DNA from: Bacteroidota bacterium
GTDB lineage: Bacteria > Bacteroidota > Bacteroidia > Flavobacteriales_D > Crocinitomicaceae
Assembly: GCA_018825925.1 (NCBI GenBank)
Contig: JAHKAT010000245.1
Coordinates: 1 to 7,896, forward strand
Direction: 5' to 3'
DNA: 7,896 nt
Position 1 is the stretch's first letter; the number at the start of each line of letters is the position of its first letter. The notes beneath the pieces are model-generated. The model did not search any database. It was not told the origin of the DNA and was given only the letters and a program-made list of their open reading frames with translations. The translations under genes were made by a program, and so were the position numbers. Of the stretch, positions 1-6,041 are shown one piece after another.

Positions 1-1
1 A

Positions 2-526
2 ATGGTAGTGATGGTTTTGACTGTTTTGTACTTGAAAAAACTAGGTTACTTACCAAAGGTAAATGACTCACACATTCATGATTTAGGAAAATGGGTTTTT
101 GCAACTTCTTTCTTGTGGTCTTATTTGTTCTTCTCTCAATTTATGTTGATTTGGTACGCGAATATTCCTGAGGAAACTACGTATTACATAACCCGTATTG
201 AAGACTTTAAATTCATCTATTTCTTCATGTTTGTGATTAACTTTGCATTTCCAATGTTAATACTAATGTCTAGAGACGCGAAGAGAAATTCAGGTATTTT
301 GACTTTTGTAGGTCTAATCATTTTGGCTGGACATTGGTTGGATGTATACATCATGGTTACCGCAGGTTCCATGGGTGCACATGCTCATATCGGACTAATA
401 GAAATAGGTATGGTGTTGTTGATTTCAGGATTGTTTATACGTGTTTTGTTGACTAATTTGACAAAAGCACCTTTAACACCGATCAATCACCCGTTCTTGG
501 ATGAAAGTATCCATCACGAAATTTAA
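2..526 (+). CDS. actF: Quinol:cytochrome c oxidoreductase (Alternative Complex III) subunit ActF, C-terminal part
   Basis: This is the 3' end of a gene that begins left of the window; the ATG at base 2 is probably internal. ActF is an integral-membrane NrfD-like subunit of Alternative Complex III, which oxidises menaquinol and passes electrons to cytochrome c or directly to the oxidase. The 174 visible residues hold about four hydrophobic membrane segments (near 30-52, 68-88, 99-118 and 130-149). The stretch FSQFMLIWYANIPEE (residues 45-59) is a hallmark I recognise from ActF, and the GHWLDVY and HAHIG motifs in the later helices also fit. The family is usually over 400 residues, so more than half is missing. 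It lies 32 bp upstream of coxB on the same strand, the usual Bacteroidota arrangement. ActC is a paralogue and the main alternative, but the position directly before coxB favours ActF. Confidence 0.87.
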   Translation: MVVMVLTVLYLKKLGYLPKVNDSHIHDLGKWVFATSFLWSYLFFSQFMLIWYANIPEETTYYITRIEDFKFIYFFMFVINFAFPMLILMSRDAKRNSGILTFVGLIILAGHWLDVYIMVTAGSMGAHAHIGLIEIGMVLLISGLFIRVLLTNLTKAPLTPINHPFLDESIHHEI

Positions 527-558
527 TAGTAGAATTCTAAAGAGAAAAAATAAGTAAA

Positions 559-1803
559 ATGGGAAGTAAACTTATAGCAATAGTAGTCATCGTACTGGGT
601 GTAATAGCGATTGCACAGCTAGTTCGTATGTATGAATTGTCTTCCAAATTGAGTAAGAAGTGTGAAAGCGATTTCAACAGCCGTGACAATAATATGAACG
701 GTAAATTACTATTTGGTTTTATGCTTTTTCAATTCATTGGCTTCATCTATTTGATGTTGAAATATGGATGGACTGGAAGAGGCGAATCGGCATCTGTACA
801 CGGAGATACATATGATTGGTTATTGAATTTGAATCTTTGGATCGTAATAGGTGTATTCTTTATCACGAATTTCTTATTGTTTTGGTTTGGATCGAAATAT
901 GTTAAGAAACCGGGGGTTCCTGCTTATTTTTATTCGCACGACAATAAGTTAGAGTTAATCTGGACGGTTGTTCCTGCAATAGTTTTAGCTGTGATTATCA
1001 TCTTAGGTCTTCGTACTTGGAATGATATTACAGACGATGCAGATAAAGATTCAATTAATATTGAATTGTTTTCAAAACAATTTGACTGGACAGCGCGTTA
1101 TGCTGGAGAAGATAACCTTTTAGGGAAATTTGATTACAAGTTAACGACCGATGCTAATGAGCTTGGATTAATAACTGCTGCTACGATTGATAGCGCTATT
1201 TATAACATGGAAAATGGAGTAAGTGGTATCAAGACTTTGGAGAAAAAATTGAATGATGCTCAGTTAATGATGGCTCCAGATGATCGCGAAGCAATGGTAA
1301 CCGATTTGAGTCGTAAACAACGTTTAATTCGCTTGTTGTATCAAATGCGTGAAAAACACGATAATAAAATTGATGCAATGGCTCATGACGACATCATTCA
1401 AAAAGATACTTTGTTCTTGTGTGTTGATAAAGAATATGAGTTTACATTCAGAGCAAAGGATGTTATTCACTCAGCGTATTTCCCACACTTTAGAGCCCAA
1501 ATGAACACCGTACCAGGATTAACAACTCGTTTTAAGTTTACGCCTGATATTACAACTGCAGAAATGCGCACTAAAATGAACAATCCAAAGTTTAGTTACG
1601 TTTTAATGTGTAATAAAATTTGTGGTGGTGCACATTATAAAATGAAAATGATTATTGTAGTTCTTCCTAAAAAAGAATACGATAAATGGATGGATGCTAA
1701 AAAGGCGGATAATTTCTTATCCAAATTTGCCCCGGCTTCAGCACCAGCGGCTGTTGAAGAAGCTCCGGTTTTGACAGATTCTACAGTAGTAGCAGGAAAT
1801 TAA
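559..1803 (+). CDS. coxB: Cytochrome c oxidase subunit II
   Basis: Subunit II accepts electrons at its CuA centre and passes them to haem a of subunit I. The 414-residue protein has four hydrophobic segments (about 4-23, 48-68, 93-112, 132-152): the usual two-helix hairpin plus two extra N-terminal ones. The periplasmic cupredoxin domain begins near residue 166 with the aromatic motif KQFDWTARY. The CuA ligands are visible as H304 (DVIHS), C351, C355, H359 and M362. The position that is usually the backbone-ligating Glu between the cysteines is K353 (CNKIC). Residues about 200-275 form a charged, helix-rich insertion between cupredoxin strands, and the C-terminus is an Ala/Pro-rich tail. Canonical proteobacterial proteins are about 250-300 residues; longer forms are, from memory, normal in Bacteroidota. 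The ATG follows an A-rich leader. coxA follows after 36 bp, so the two are almost certainly co-transcribed. Confidence 0.96.
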   Translation: MGSKLIAIVVIVLGVIAIAQLVRMYELSSKLSKKCESDFNSRDNNMNGKLLFGFMLFQFIGFIYLMLKYGWTGRGESASVHGDTYDWLLNLNLWIVIGVFFITNFLLFWFGSKYVKKPGVPAYFYSHDNKLELIWTVVPAIVLAVIIILGLRTWNDITDDADKDSINIELFSKQFDWTARYAGEDNLLGKFDYKLTTDANELGLITAATIDSAIYNMENGVSGIKTLEKKLNDAQLMMAPDDREAMVTDLSRKQRLIRLLYQMREKHDNKIDAMAHDDIIQKDTLFLCVDKEYEFTFRAKDVIHSAYFPHFRAQMNTVPGLTTRFKFTPDITTAEMRTKMNNPKFSYVLMCNKICGGAHYKMKMIIVVLPKKEYDKWMDAKKADNFLSKFAPASAPAAVEEAPVLTDSTVVAGN

Positions 1804-1839
1804 GAAAAAGATTTAAGTAGTAAATTAATAGCACAGAAA

Positions 1840-3663
1840 ATGGCGGTAGTAGCGCACGAAGGACACGGACATCACGACTCACATGGAGATCATGGAGCAC
1901 ATGACCATCACGAAGAGGGGTTCGTTTCGAAGTACATTTTTAGTCAGGATCATAAAATGATTGGAAAGCAGTTTTTAATGACTGCAGTTTTCATGGGTAT
2001 TATTGCCATGTTACTTTCTATATTGTTTCGTATCCAATTGGCTTGGCCGGGAGAAAGTCAAGACTTTTTGTCTTTCTTTTTGGGTGAAACTTGGGCTCCA
2101 GGTGGAGTTTTAAAGGAAGACATGTACCTTGGTTTAGTGACCATTCATGGTACGATAATGGTATTTTTCCTTCTTACAGGTGGATTATCAGGAACATTCT
2201 CGAATCTTTTGATTCCATTGCAATTGGGAGCTCGTGATATGGCTTCAGGATTTTTGAACATGCTTTCGTATTGGTTCTTCTTCTTGTCATCGATCATTAT
2301 GGTTGTGTCGTTGTTCGTAGAATCAGGTCCTGCAATGGCTGGTTGGACAATCTACCCACCTTTATCTGCATTACCTCAAGCGATTAGTGGTTCTGGTACA
2401 GGTATGACTTTGTGGTTGGTATCTATGACTATCTTTATTGCATCGTCTTTGATCGGTTCTTTGAACTATATTGTTACGATTCTTAACCTTCGTACCAAAG
2501 GAATGAAAATGACAAGAATGCCGTTAACGATTTGGGCTTTCTTTGTTACAGCTATTTTAGGTGTATTGTCATTCCCAGTTTTGTTATCAGCAGCTTTATT
2601 GTTGATGATGGACCGTTTGGCTGGTACGTCTTTCTACCTTTCTGACATTATTGTTGGTGGTGAAATGTTAACAAATCATGGTGGGTCACCTATTTTGTAT
2701 CAACATTTATTCTGGTTCTTGGGTCACCCTGAGGTTTACATTGTATTGTTGCCAGCACTAGGTTTGTCTTCCGAAATTATTTCGACCAATTCACGTAAAC
2801 CGATTTTTGGTTACCGCGCAATGATTCTTTCCATTTTAGCTATTGGTTTCCTTTCTTTTATAGTATGGGGTCACCACATGTTCGTAACAGGAATGAATCC
2901 ATTCATTGGTTCGGTCTTTGTTTTCACCACCTTACTCATCGCCATTCCTTCAGCGGTTAAAGTATTTAACTACCTAACCACTTTATGGAGAGGTTCATTG
3001 ATACTTACGCCAGCAATGTTATTTGCAATAGGCTTGGTTTCAACATTTATTACAGGTGGTGTTACCGGAATTATCTTAGCGGATTCGGCTTTGGATATTT
3101 CAGTTCATGATACTTATTTTGTAGTAGCTCACTTCCATATTGTAATGGGTATGTCAGCTGTTTTCGGGATGTTTGCTGGTGTTTATCATTGGTTCCCTAA
3201 AATGTATGGTAAAATGATGAATACGCGCTTAGGATACGCACATTTCTGGATAACAATTGTTGGGGCATATGGAGTTTTCTTCCCAATGCACTTCGTTGGA
3301 CTTGCAGGTGCTCCACGTCGATATTACGATTATTCTGTTTATAATGAGTTCGATACAAATGCATTTGAAATGATTATGGATCTGAATGTAATTGTAACCG
3401 TATTTGCAATAATTGCAGCTTTAGGTCAATTCTTATTCTTGTTCAATTTCTTTTATTCCATTGCTCGTGGTCCGAAAGCACCTCAAAATCCTTGGAATTC
3501 GAATACGTTGGAATGGACTACACCGGTTGAACATATTCACGGTAACTGGCCAGGTGAATTGCCTACAGTACATCGTTGGCCATATGATTATTCTAAGCCA
3601 GGTGCAGAGAATGATTTTATCCCTCAAAATGTTCCTTTGAAAGATGGTGAGGTAGATCATTAA
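1840..3663 (+). CDS. coxA: Cytochrome c oxidase subunit I (aa3-type, A family)
   Basis: This is the catalytic haem-copper subunit, reducing O2 to water and pumping protons across the inner membrane. The 607 residues cover the twelve-helix core with no fused subunit III. Visible key residues are H103 and H433 (haem a), H431 (haem a3), and H296, H345 and H346 (CuB). In the GHPEVY motif, E298 is the proton-gating Glu and Y300 is the Tyr cross-linked to the CuB His. D133 and N140 (D channel) and K374 (K channel) are present, which points to an A1-type enzyme. HDTY (423-426) and the RR pair 493-494 match the Mg/propionate region. An unusual tail of about 24 residues at the N-terminus is rich in His and acidic residues. 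The gene ends the operon at a strong terminator. Subunit III is not in the window. Confidence 0.98.
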   Translation: MAVVAHEGHGHHDSHGDHGAHDHHEEGFVSKYIFSQDHKMIGKQFLMTAVFMGIIAMLLSILFRIQLAWPGESQDFLSFFLGETWAPGGVLKEDMYLGLVTIHGTIMVFFLLTGGLSGTFSNLLIPLQLGARDMASGFLNMLSYWFFFLSSIIMVVSLFVESGPAMAGWTIYPPLSALPQAISGSGTGMTLWLVSMTIFIASSLIGSLNYIVTILNLRTKGMKMTRMPLTIWAFFVTAILGVLSFPVLLSAALLLMMDRLAGTSFYLSDIIVGGEMLTNHGGSPILYQHLFWFLGHPEVYIVLLPALGLSSEIISTNSRKPIFGYRAMILSILAIGFLSFIVWGHHMFVTGMNPFIGSVFVFTTLLIAIPSAVKVFNYLTTLWRGSLILTPAMLFAIGLVSTFITGGVTGIILADSALDISVHDTYFVVAHFHIVMGMSAVFGMFAGVYHWFPKMYGKMMNTRLGYAHFWITIVGAYGVFFPMHFVGLAGAPRRYYDYSVYNEFDTNAFEMIMDLNVIVTVFAIIAALGQFLFLFNFFYSIARGPKAPQNPWNSNTLEWTTPVEHIHGNWPGELPTVHRWPYDYSKPGAENDFIPQNVPLKDGEVDH

Positions 3664-3680
3664 AAATAGATATTAGTAGA

Positions 3681-3709
3681 AAAAGGTCAGCGAAAGTTGA
3701 CCTTTTTTT
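3681..3709 (+). terminator. Rho-independent terminator after coxA
   Basis: An 11-bp stem (AAAAGGTCAGC, 3681-3691, with GTTGACCTTTT, 3696-3706, containing one G-U pair) closes on a GAAA loop. C-GAAA-G is a stable GNRA tetraloop. The T-run at 3703-3709 overlaps the right arm. It starts 17 bp after the coxA stop and so marks the 3' end of the ActF-coxB-coxA transcript. The A-run on the left arm could make it act in both directions. Confidence 0.9.
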
Positions 3710-3760
3710 GTGTCTAATACTCAATGTGGAATTCGATTATATTGTGTATTATTAATATAA

Positions 3761-4357
3761 GTGTTCAATACTTCTCTTGAAATGAAAGTGTATTTGAAAA
3801 ATCAAAGTAAGAAGTTCAGCCATCATTTAAATCGACTGAAACATGAGCCGATTAAAGCCTACAACAAACGCGAGTTAAGAGAAGTGAATTCTCAAATCGT
3901 TTTGGATTTACGTTTTGAAGAAATAGATACATCACTTTTCTTCGATTATAGAGTTTTTCCTTCAAAAATCATGACCTATTTGAGTCAATGGCAGTTAGAA
4001 GAACGCGAAATACTGAAAGGAGACACGATACTACAACAGATTTACTTCCCATCATTTGATTGGTTTTCAATGAAGATAGTAGCTGGAGTAAGAATTAAAA
4101 GCGTGTTAAAGGAAACCGAGAGAGTCAGTTTTAGTTATGAAACTTTAGAAGGACATATAGAAAATGGATGTTCAGAATTCATCCTTGAAAAGATAGGAGA
4201 TGTCGTTTATTTTAGAATTAAGACCTTCTCAAAACCCGGAAATTTTTTGGTTCGCTTGACAGCGGTGCTATTTGCAATACCATACCAAAAGTATTGTACT
4301 AAATCGGCTATGTTGCAAGTAAAGAATTTATTAGAGTCAAACAGAATCCATTTATAA
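3761..4357 (+). CDS. DUF1990/UPF0548-like protein of unknown function
   Basis: This 198-residue protein appears to be cytosolic: no signal peptide or convincing membrane helix is visible. The C-terminal half resembles the DUF1990 (UPF0548) family as I remember it: a sequence like FSYETLEGHIENG (numbered from the GTG, about 131-143), then an E-F-hydrophobic strand, then a TFSKPGNFLVRL segment (about 161-172), ending in a short helix with PYQKY. In the family these correspond to the 'YGTLPGHPE.GEE.F' and 'SRP' motifs. The molecular function of the family is not known to me. The longest frame opens with GTG at 3761, but the ATG at 3782 (191 residues, starting MKVYLKN) is at least as likely, since the seven residues before it look unremarkable. 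The gene sits alone between two terminators and so needs its own promoter. No exact TAnnTTTG motif is visible in the 97 bp upstream. Confidence 0.75.
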   Translation: MFNTSLEMKVYLKNQSKKFSHHLNRLKHEPIKAYNKRELREVNSQIVLDLRFEEIDTSLFFDYRVFPSKIMTYLSQWQLEEREILKGDTILQQIYFPSFDWFSMKIVAGVRIKSVLKETERVSFSYETLEGHIENGCSEFILEKIGDVVYFRIKTFSKPGNFLVRLTAVLFAIPYQKYCTKSAMLQVKNLLESNRIHL

Positions 4358-4362
4358 AGCAC

Positions 4363-4392
4363 AAAAAAACCGAGCATTCACTCGGTTTTTTT
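4363..4392. terminator. Bidirectional terminator between the DUF1990-like gene and tonB
   Basis: A perfect 12-bp inverted repeat (AAAAAAACCGAG, 4363-4374, and CTCGGTTTTTTT, 4381-4392) flanks the six-base loop CATTCA. With an A-run on the left and a T-run on the right it reads as an intrinsic terminator in both directions. It lies 5 bp after the + strand stop at 4357 and 16 bp beyond the tonB stop on the - strand, so it serves both convergent genes. Confidence 0.93.
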
Positions 4393-4408
4393 AAATATTT
4401 AGATTGAA

Positions 4409-5077
4409 TTAATTCAAAGTAAAGTTAATTGGCAAACGACATCTCGTTTTTGCTTTTCTACCAGATGCTTCACCAGGAACCCATTTAGGCATGCTTCGAA
4501 CTAAACGTTTCGCCTCGCGGTCTAAGTCTCCAGAAACACCTCTTTCAACAGTAATATTACTGATATCACCATTGGATTCAACAACGAAGGATAAATAGAC
4601 CTTTCCTTGTTCATTCATTTCGATTGACGTTTGAGGATATTGTACATTTTGAGCAATCCATTTTTGTAGTTCAGCAGCTCCACCTGGAAACTGTGCTTCA
4701 ACATCCGGAAATTCAATAATTTCTTCCTTAACTTCCACTTTCGTTTCAGGACCTTTTGGAAGATCTGGCGGAGCAATTACAACCACCACTTCAGGTTCCT
4801 TCTCAGTATTCTTTTTTTCAACAATTTCTTCTTGTGGTGGAGGAGGAGTATCCACTTGAGGAGGAGTTGGAGGAGGAGGTGTATCTTCTTTCTTCTCTTC
4901 TTGAGAATACTTGATGGCCGTCGACCTTTTTTCACCATCTCCATTGTCTTCCTCTTCAATCGCTGATGAATAGGAGAATGAAGCTAAAACTAAACTTCCA
5001 ATAAACAGGAATCCTATGAACACAATGGGTGCTCTTAGATTCTCAATACTAGCGTCCTTACTTTTCTTAAGTTCCAT
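4409..5077 (-). CDS. tonB: Energy transducer TonB
   Basis: TonB couples the proton-motive force, through ExbB/ExbD (not in this window), to TonB-dependent outer-membrane transporters. The 222-residue protein has the expected order. A short cytoplasmic N-terminus is followed by one membrane anchor (about 16-36), an acidic linker, a proline-rich periplasmic stretch (about 66-82, continuing more sparsely to about 108) and a C-terminal TonB domain (about 120-222). The C-terminal domain opens with the Bacteroidota-type motif FPGGAAELQKWI. It continues with a NVQYP turn, the GKVYLSFVVESNGDI strand and a closing PINFTLN strand. The start is the ATG at 5077; nothing upstream competes. The vanZ-like gene ends 58 bp upstream on the same strand, so read-through from gcvH is possible. 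Bacteroidota usually encode many TonB paralogues, so which transporters it serves cannot be told from sequence. Confidence 0.93.
   Translation of the reverse strand: MELKKSKDASIENLRAPIVFIGFLFIGSLVLASFSYSSAIEEEDNGDGEKRSTAIKYSQEEKKEDTPPPPTPPQVDTPPPPQEEIVEKKNTEKEPEVVVVIAPPDLPKGPETKVEVKEEIIEFPDVEAQFPGGAAELQKWIAQNVQYPQTSIEMNEQGKVYLSFVVESNGDISNITVERGVSGDLDREAKRLVRSMPKWVPGEASGRKAKTRCRLPINFTLN
4834..4881 (-). repeat. Low-complexity GGAGGA tract encoding the TonB proline stretch
   Basis: On the + strand this stretch is built of repeated GGAGGA/GGTGGA units; on the coding strand it gives clustered CCT/CCA/CCC codons for roughly residues 66-82 of TonB. The interrupted trinucleotide repeat keeps frame in multiples of three and may vary in length between strains. 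It is explained by the protein's extended periplasmic linker. Confidence 0.75.
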
Positions 5078-5135
5078 GACTCAAATAATTTGGGATAAAT
5101 ATAAATAAAATCTTATCAAAACTCGTTCCAAAAAA

Positions 5136-5507
5136 TCAACAACAAGAGCGATACACTAAACGAAACAACATATTTCCCGCATAAATCCCTAATAAACCGA
5201 AAATATTCCAATACCATTGAAATTGACGCAAAGGATGCAAGATTATACAAAGCATTTCGCAAGTTACCAAAAGTCCGATTGTCAATATGATGGCATAAAC
5301 ATTGGCTCGTCGCTTAATAAAATTGTTAGCAATTTGTTTTTTAAAACTCGTTGTCCACAGCAAACAAGCCCAGCCAAAAACCAAAAAATATTGAATGCAA
5401 AACTTTGGCTTTAAACTACTTTGCTCGTGCAACTCATTATAATCAACCCCTAAAAAAAGTAGGCCAATTAAAACGGTCCACAATAGACTAACGATGTAAT
5501 ACCGCAA
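5136..5507 (-). CDS. Small four-helix membrane protein, degenerate VanZ-like
   Basis: This 123-residue protein has about four hydrophobic segments (near 4-22, 37-53, 70-92, 97-117) and ends in RSCC. Size, topology and the segment CEMLCIILHPLRQFQWYWNI (83-102) resemble the VanZ family, in which an E in helix 3 precedes an R-x-F-x-W-Y stretch. However, the Asp and Asn I expect after that Arg appear to be W100 and G104, and the usual D-K-x-x-H before helix 2 is absent. The start is TTG at 5507, 8 bp after the gcvH stop; there is no ATG near the N-terminus, and the only nearby alternative is a TTG at codon 9. The spacing implies co-transcription with gcvH. From memory, a vanZ-like gene between gcvH and tonB is common in Flavobacteriales. 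VanZ itself is linked to teicoplanin resistance, but the role of these relatives is unknown. A generic membrane protein is the alternative. Confidence 0.62.
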   Translation of the reverse strand: MRYYIVSLLWTVLIGLLFLGVDYNELHEQSSLKPKFCIQYFLVFGWACLLWTTSFKKQIANNFIKRRANVYAIILTIGLLVTCEMLCIILHPLRQFQWYWNIFGLLGIYAGNMLFRLVYRSCC

Positions 5508-5515
5508 ATCGACTA

Positions 5516-5893
5516 TTATCCAACCAAGGCTTGGTACGCAGCAGCATCCATTAATGCATCTACTTCCGCTTGGTTTGAAATTTTAATTTTCACCATCCAA
5601 CCGTCTCCGTATGGATCGCTATTAACTGATTCAGGATTATCCGCCAAACCTGCATTCATTTCAGTGATTTCACCTGAAATAGGCATAAAAAGGTCTGAAA
5701 CAGTTTTAACAGCTTCTATGGTTCCAAAAATTTCTTCAGCGTCCAATGTTTCACCTTCAGTGTCAATCTCAACAAATACGATATCTCCAAGTTCGCTTTG
5801 AGCGAAATCAGTAATACCAACTGTTGCAATATCACCGTCAATGGCAACCCATTCGTGATCTTTTGTGTACTTTAATGTTGCAGGAATGTTCAT
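5516..5893 (-). CDS. gcvH: Glycine cleavage system H protein
   Basis: GcvH is the lipoyl carrier that shuttles the aminomethyl group between the P, T and L proteins of the glycine cleavage complex in the cytosol. The 125-residue protein matches the family's usual length (E. coli about 129). The N-terminal KYTKDHEWV motif is present, followed by the TVGITDFAQSELGDIVFVE strand region (24-42). The lipoylation site is K63 within GTIEAVKTVSDL (57-68), corresponding to the canonical ESVKAASD. Residues 85-101 (ADNPESVNSDPYGDGWM) form the conserved C-terminal part. The start is ATG at 5893, preceded by a short AT-rich leader and an exact -7 motif. gcvT and gcvP are not nearby, which is common outside proteobacteria. 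It heads a probable gcvH - vanZ-like (- tonB) transcript. Confidence 0.97.
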   Translation of the reverse strand: MNIPATLKYTKDHEWVAIDGDIATVGITDFAQSELGDIVFVEIDTEGETLDAEEIFGTIEAVKTVSDLFMPISGEITEMNAGLADNPESVNSDPYGDGWMVKIKISNQAEVDALMDAAAYQALVG

Positions 5894-5911
5894 GTTCTAT
5901 AATTATGAGGA

Positions 5912-5919
5912 CAAATGTA
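5912..5919 (-). promoter_or_regulatory. Candidate Bacteroidota -7 promoter element for gcvH
   Basis: Read on the - strand this is TACATTTG, an exact match to the Bacteroidota -7 consensus TAnnTTTG, lying 18 bp upstream of the gcvH ATG. Transcription would begin about 5-7 bases downstream of it, giving a leader of roughly a dozen bases. No clear TTG -33 element is seen at the usual distance, and such motifs arise by chance in AT-rich DNA, so this is a candidate only. Confidence 0.42.
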
Positions 5920-6026
5920 AAATTTATACCTTGTTTCTACCTTAATTTTAACGCCTTTTTTTCGACAAATTCAATTATACATTCCTTATAAGTGATAATT
6001 TAATCTTATAAAATACGTGATTTTAG

Positions 6027-6034
6027 TAATTTTG
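6027..6034 (+). promoter_or_regulatory. Candidate Bacteroidota -7 promoter element for prfB
   Basis: TAATTTTG matches TAnnTTTG exactly and ends only 7 bp before the prfB ATG at 6042. If functional, transcription would begin at or just before the start codon, giving an almost leaderless mRNA. The region expected to hold a -33 TTG lacks one, which weakens the call. It lies in the 148-bp gap shared with divergent gcvH. Confidence 0.38.
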
Positions 6035-6041
6035 CCAACGC

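Noticed and set aside
3433..3660. Open frame of 75 codons on the - strand inside coxA
   Set aside because: It lies antisense to the conserved C-terminus of CoxA, has no recognisable domain, and its composition follows from the coding strand.
3737..3745. TTATATTGT as a -7 element for the DUF1990-like gene
   Set aside because: It departs from TAnnTTTG at two of the fixed positions and has no TTG at a suitable distance.
4777..4959. Open frame of 60 codons in another frame of tonB
   Set aside because: The Lys/Leu-rich translation comes from the proline/acidic low-complexity stretch of TonB read out of frame.
5096..5103. TATATTTA on the - strand as a tonB -7 promoter element
   Set aside because: It misses the final G of TAnnTTTG, and the nearest upstream TTG is only about 13 bp away, shorter than the usual spacing; AT-rich DNA yields such matches by chance.
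5217..5414. Open frame of 65 codons on the + strand opposite the VanZ-like gene
   Set aside because: No domain or start signal; the - strand frame has coherent membrane helices and sits 8 bp from gcvH, so it is the real gene.
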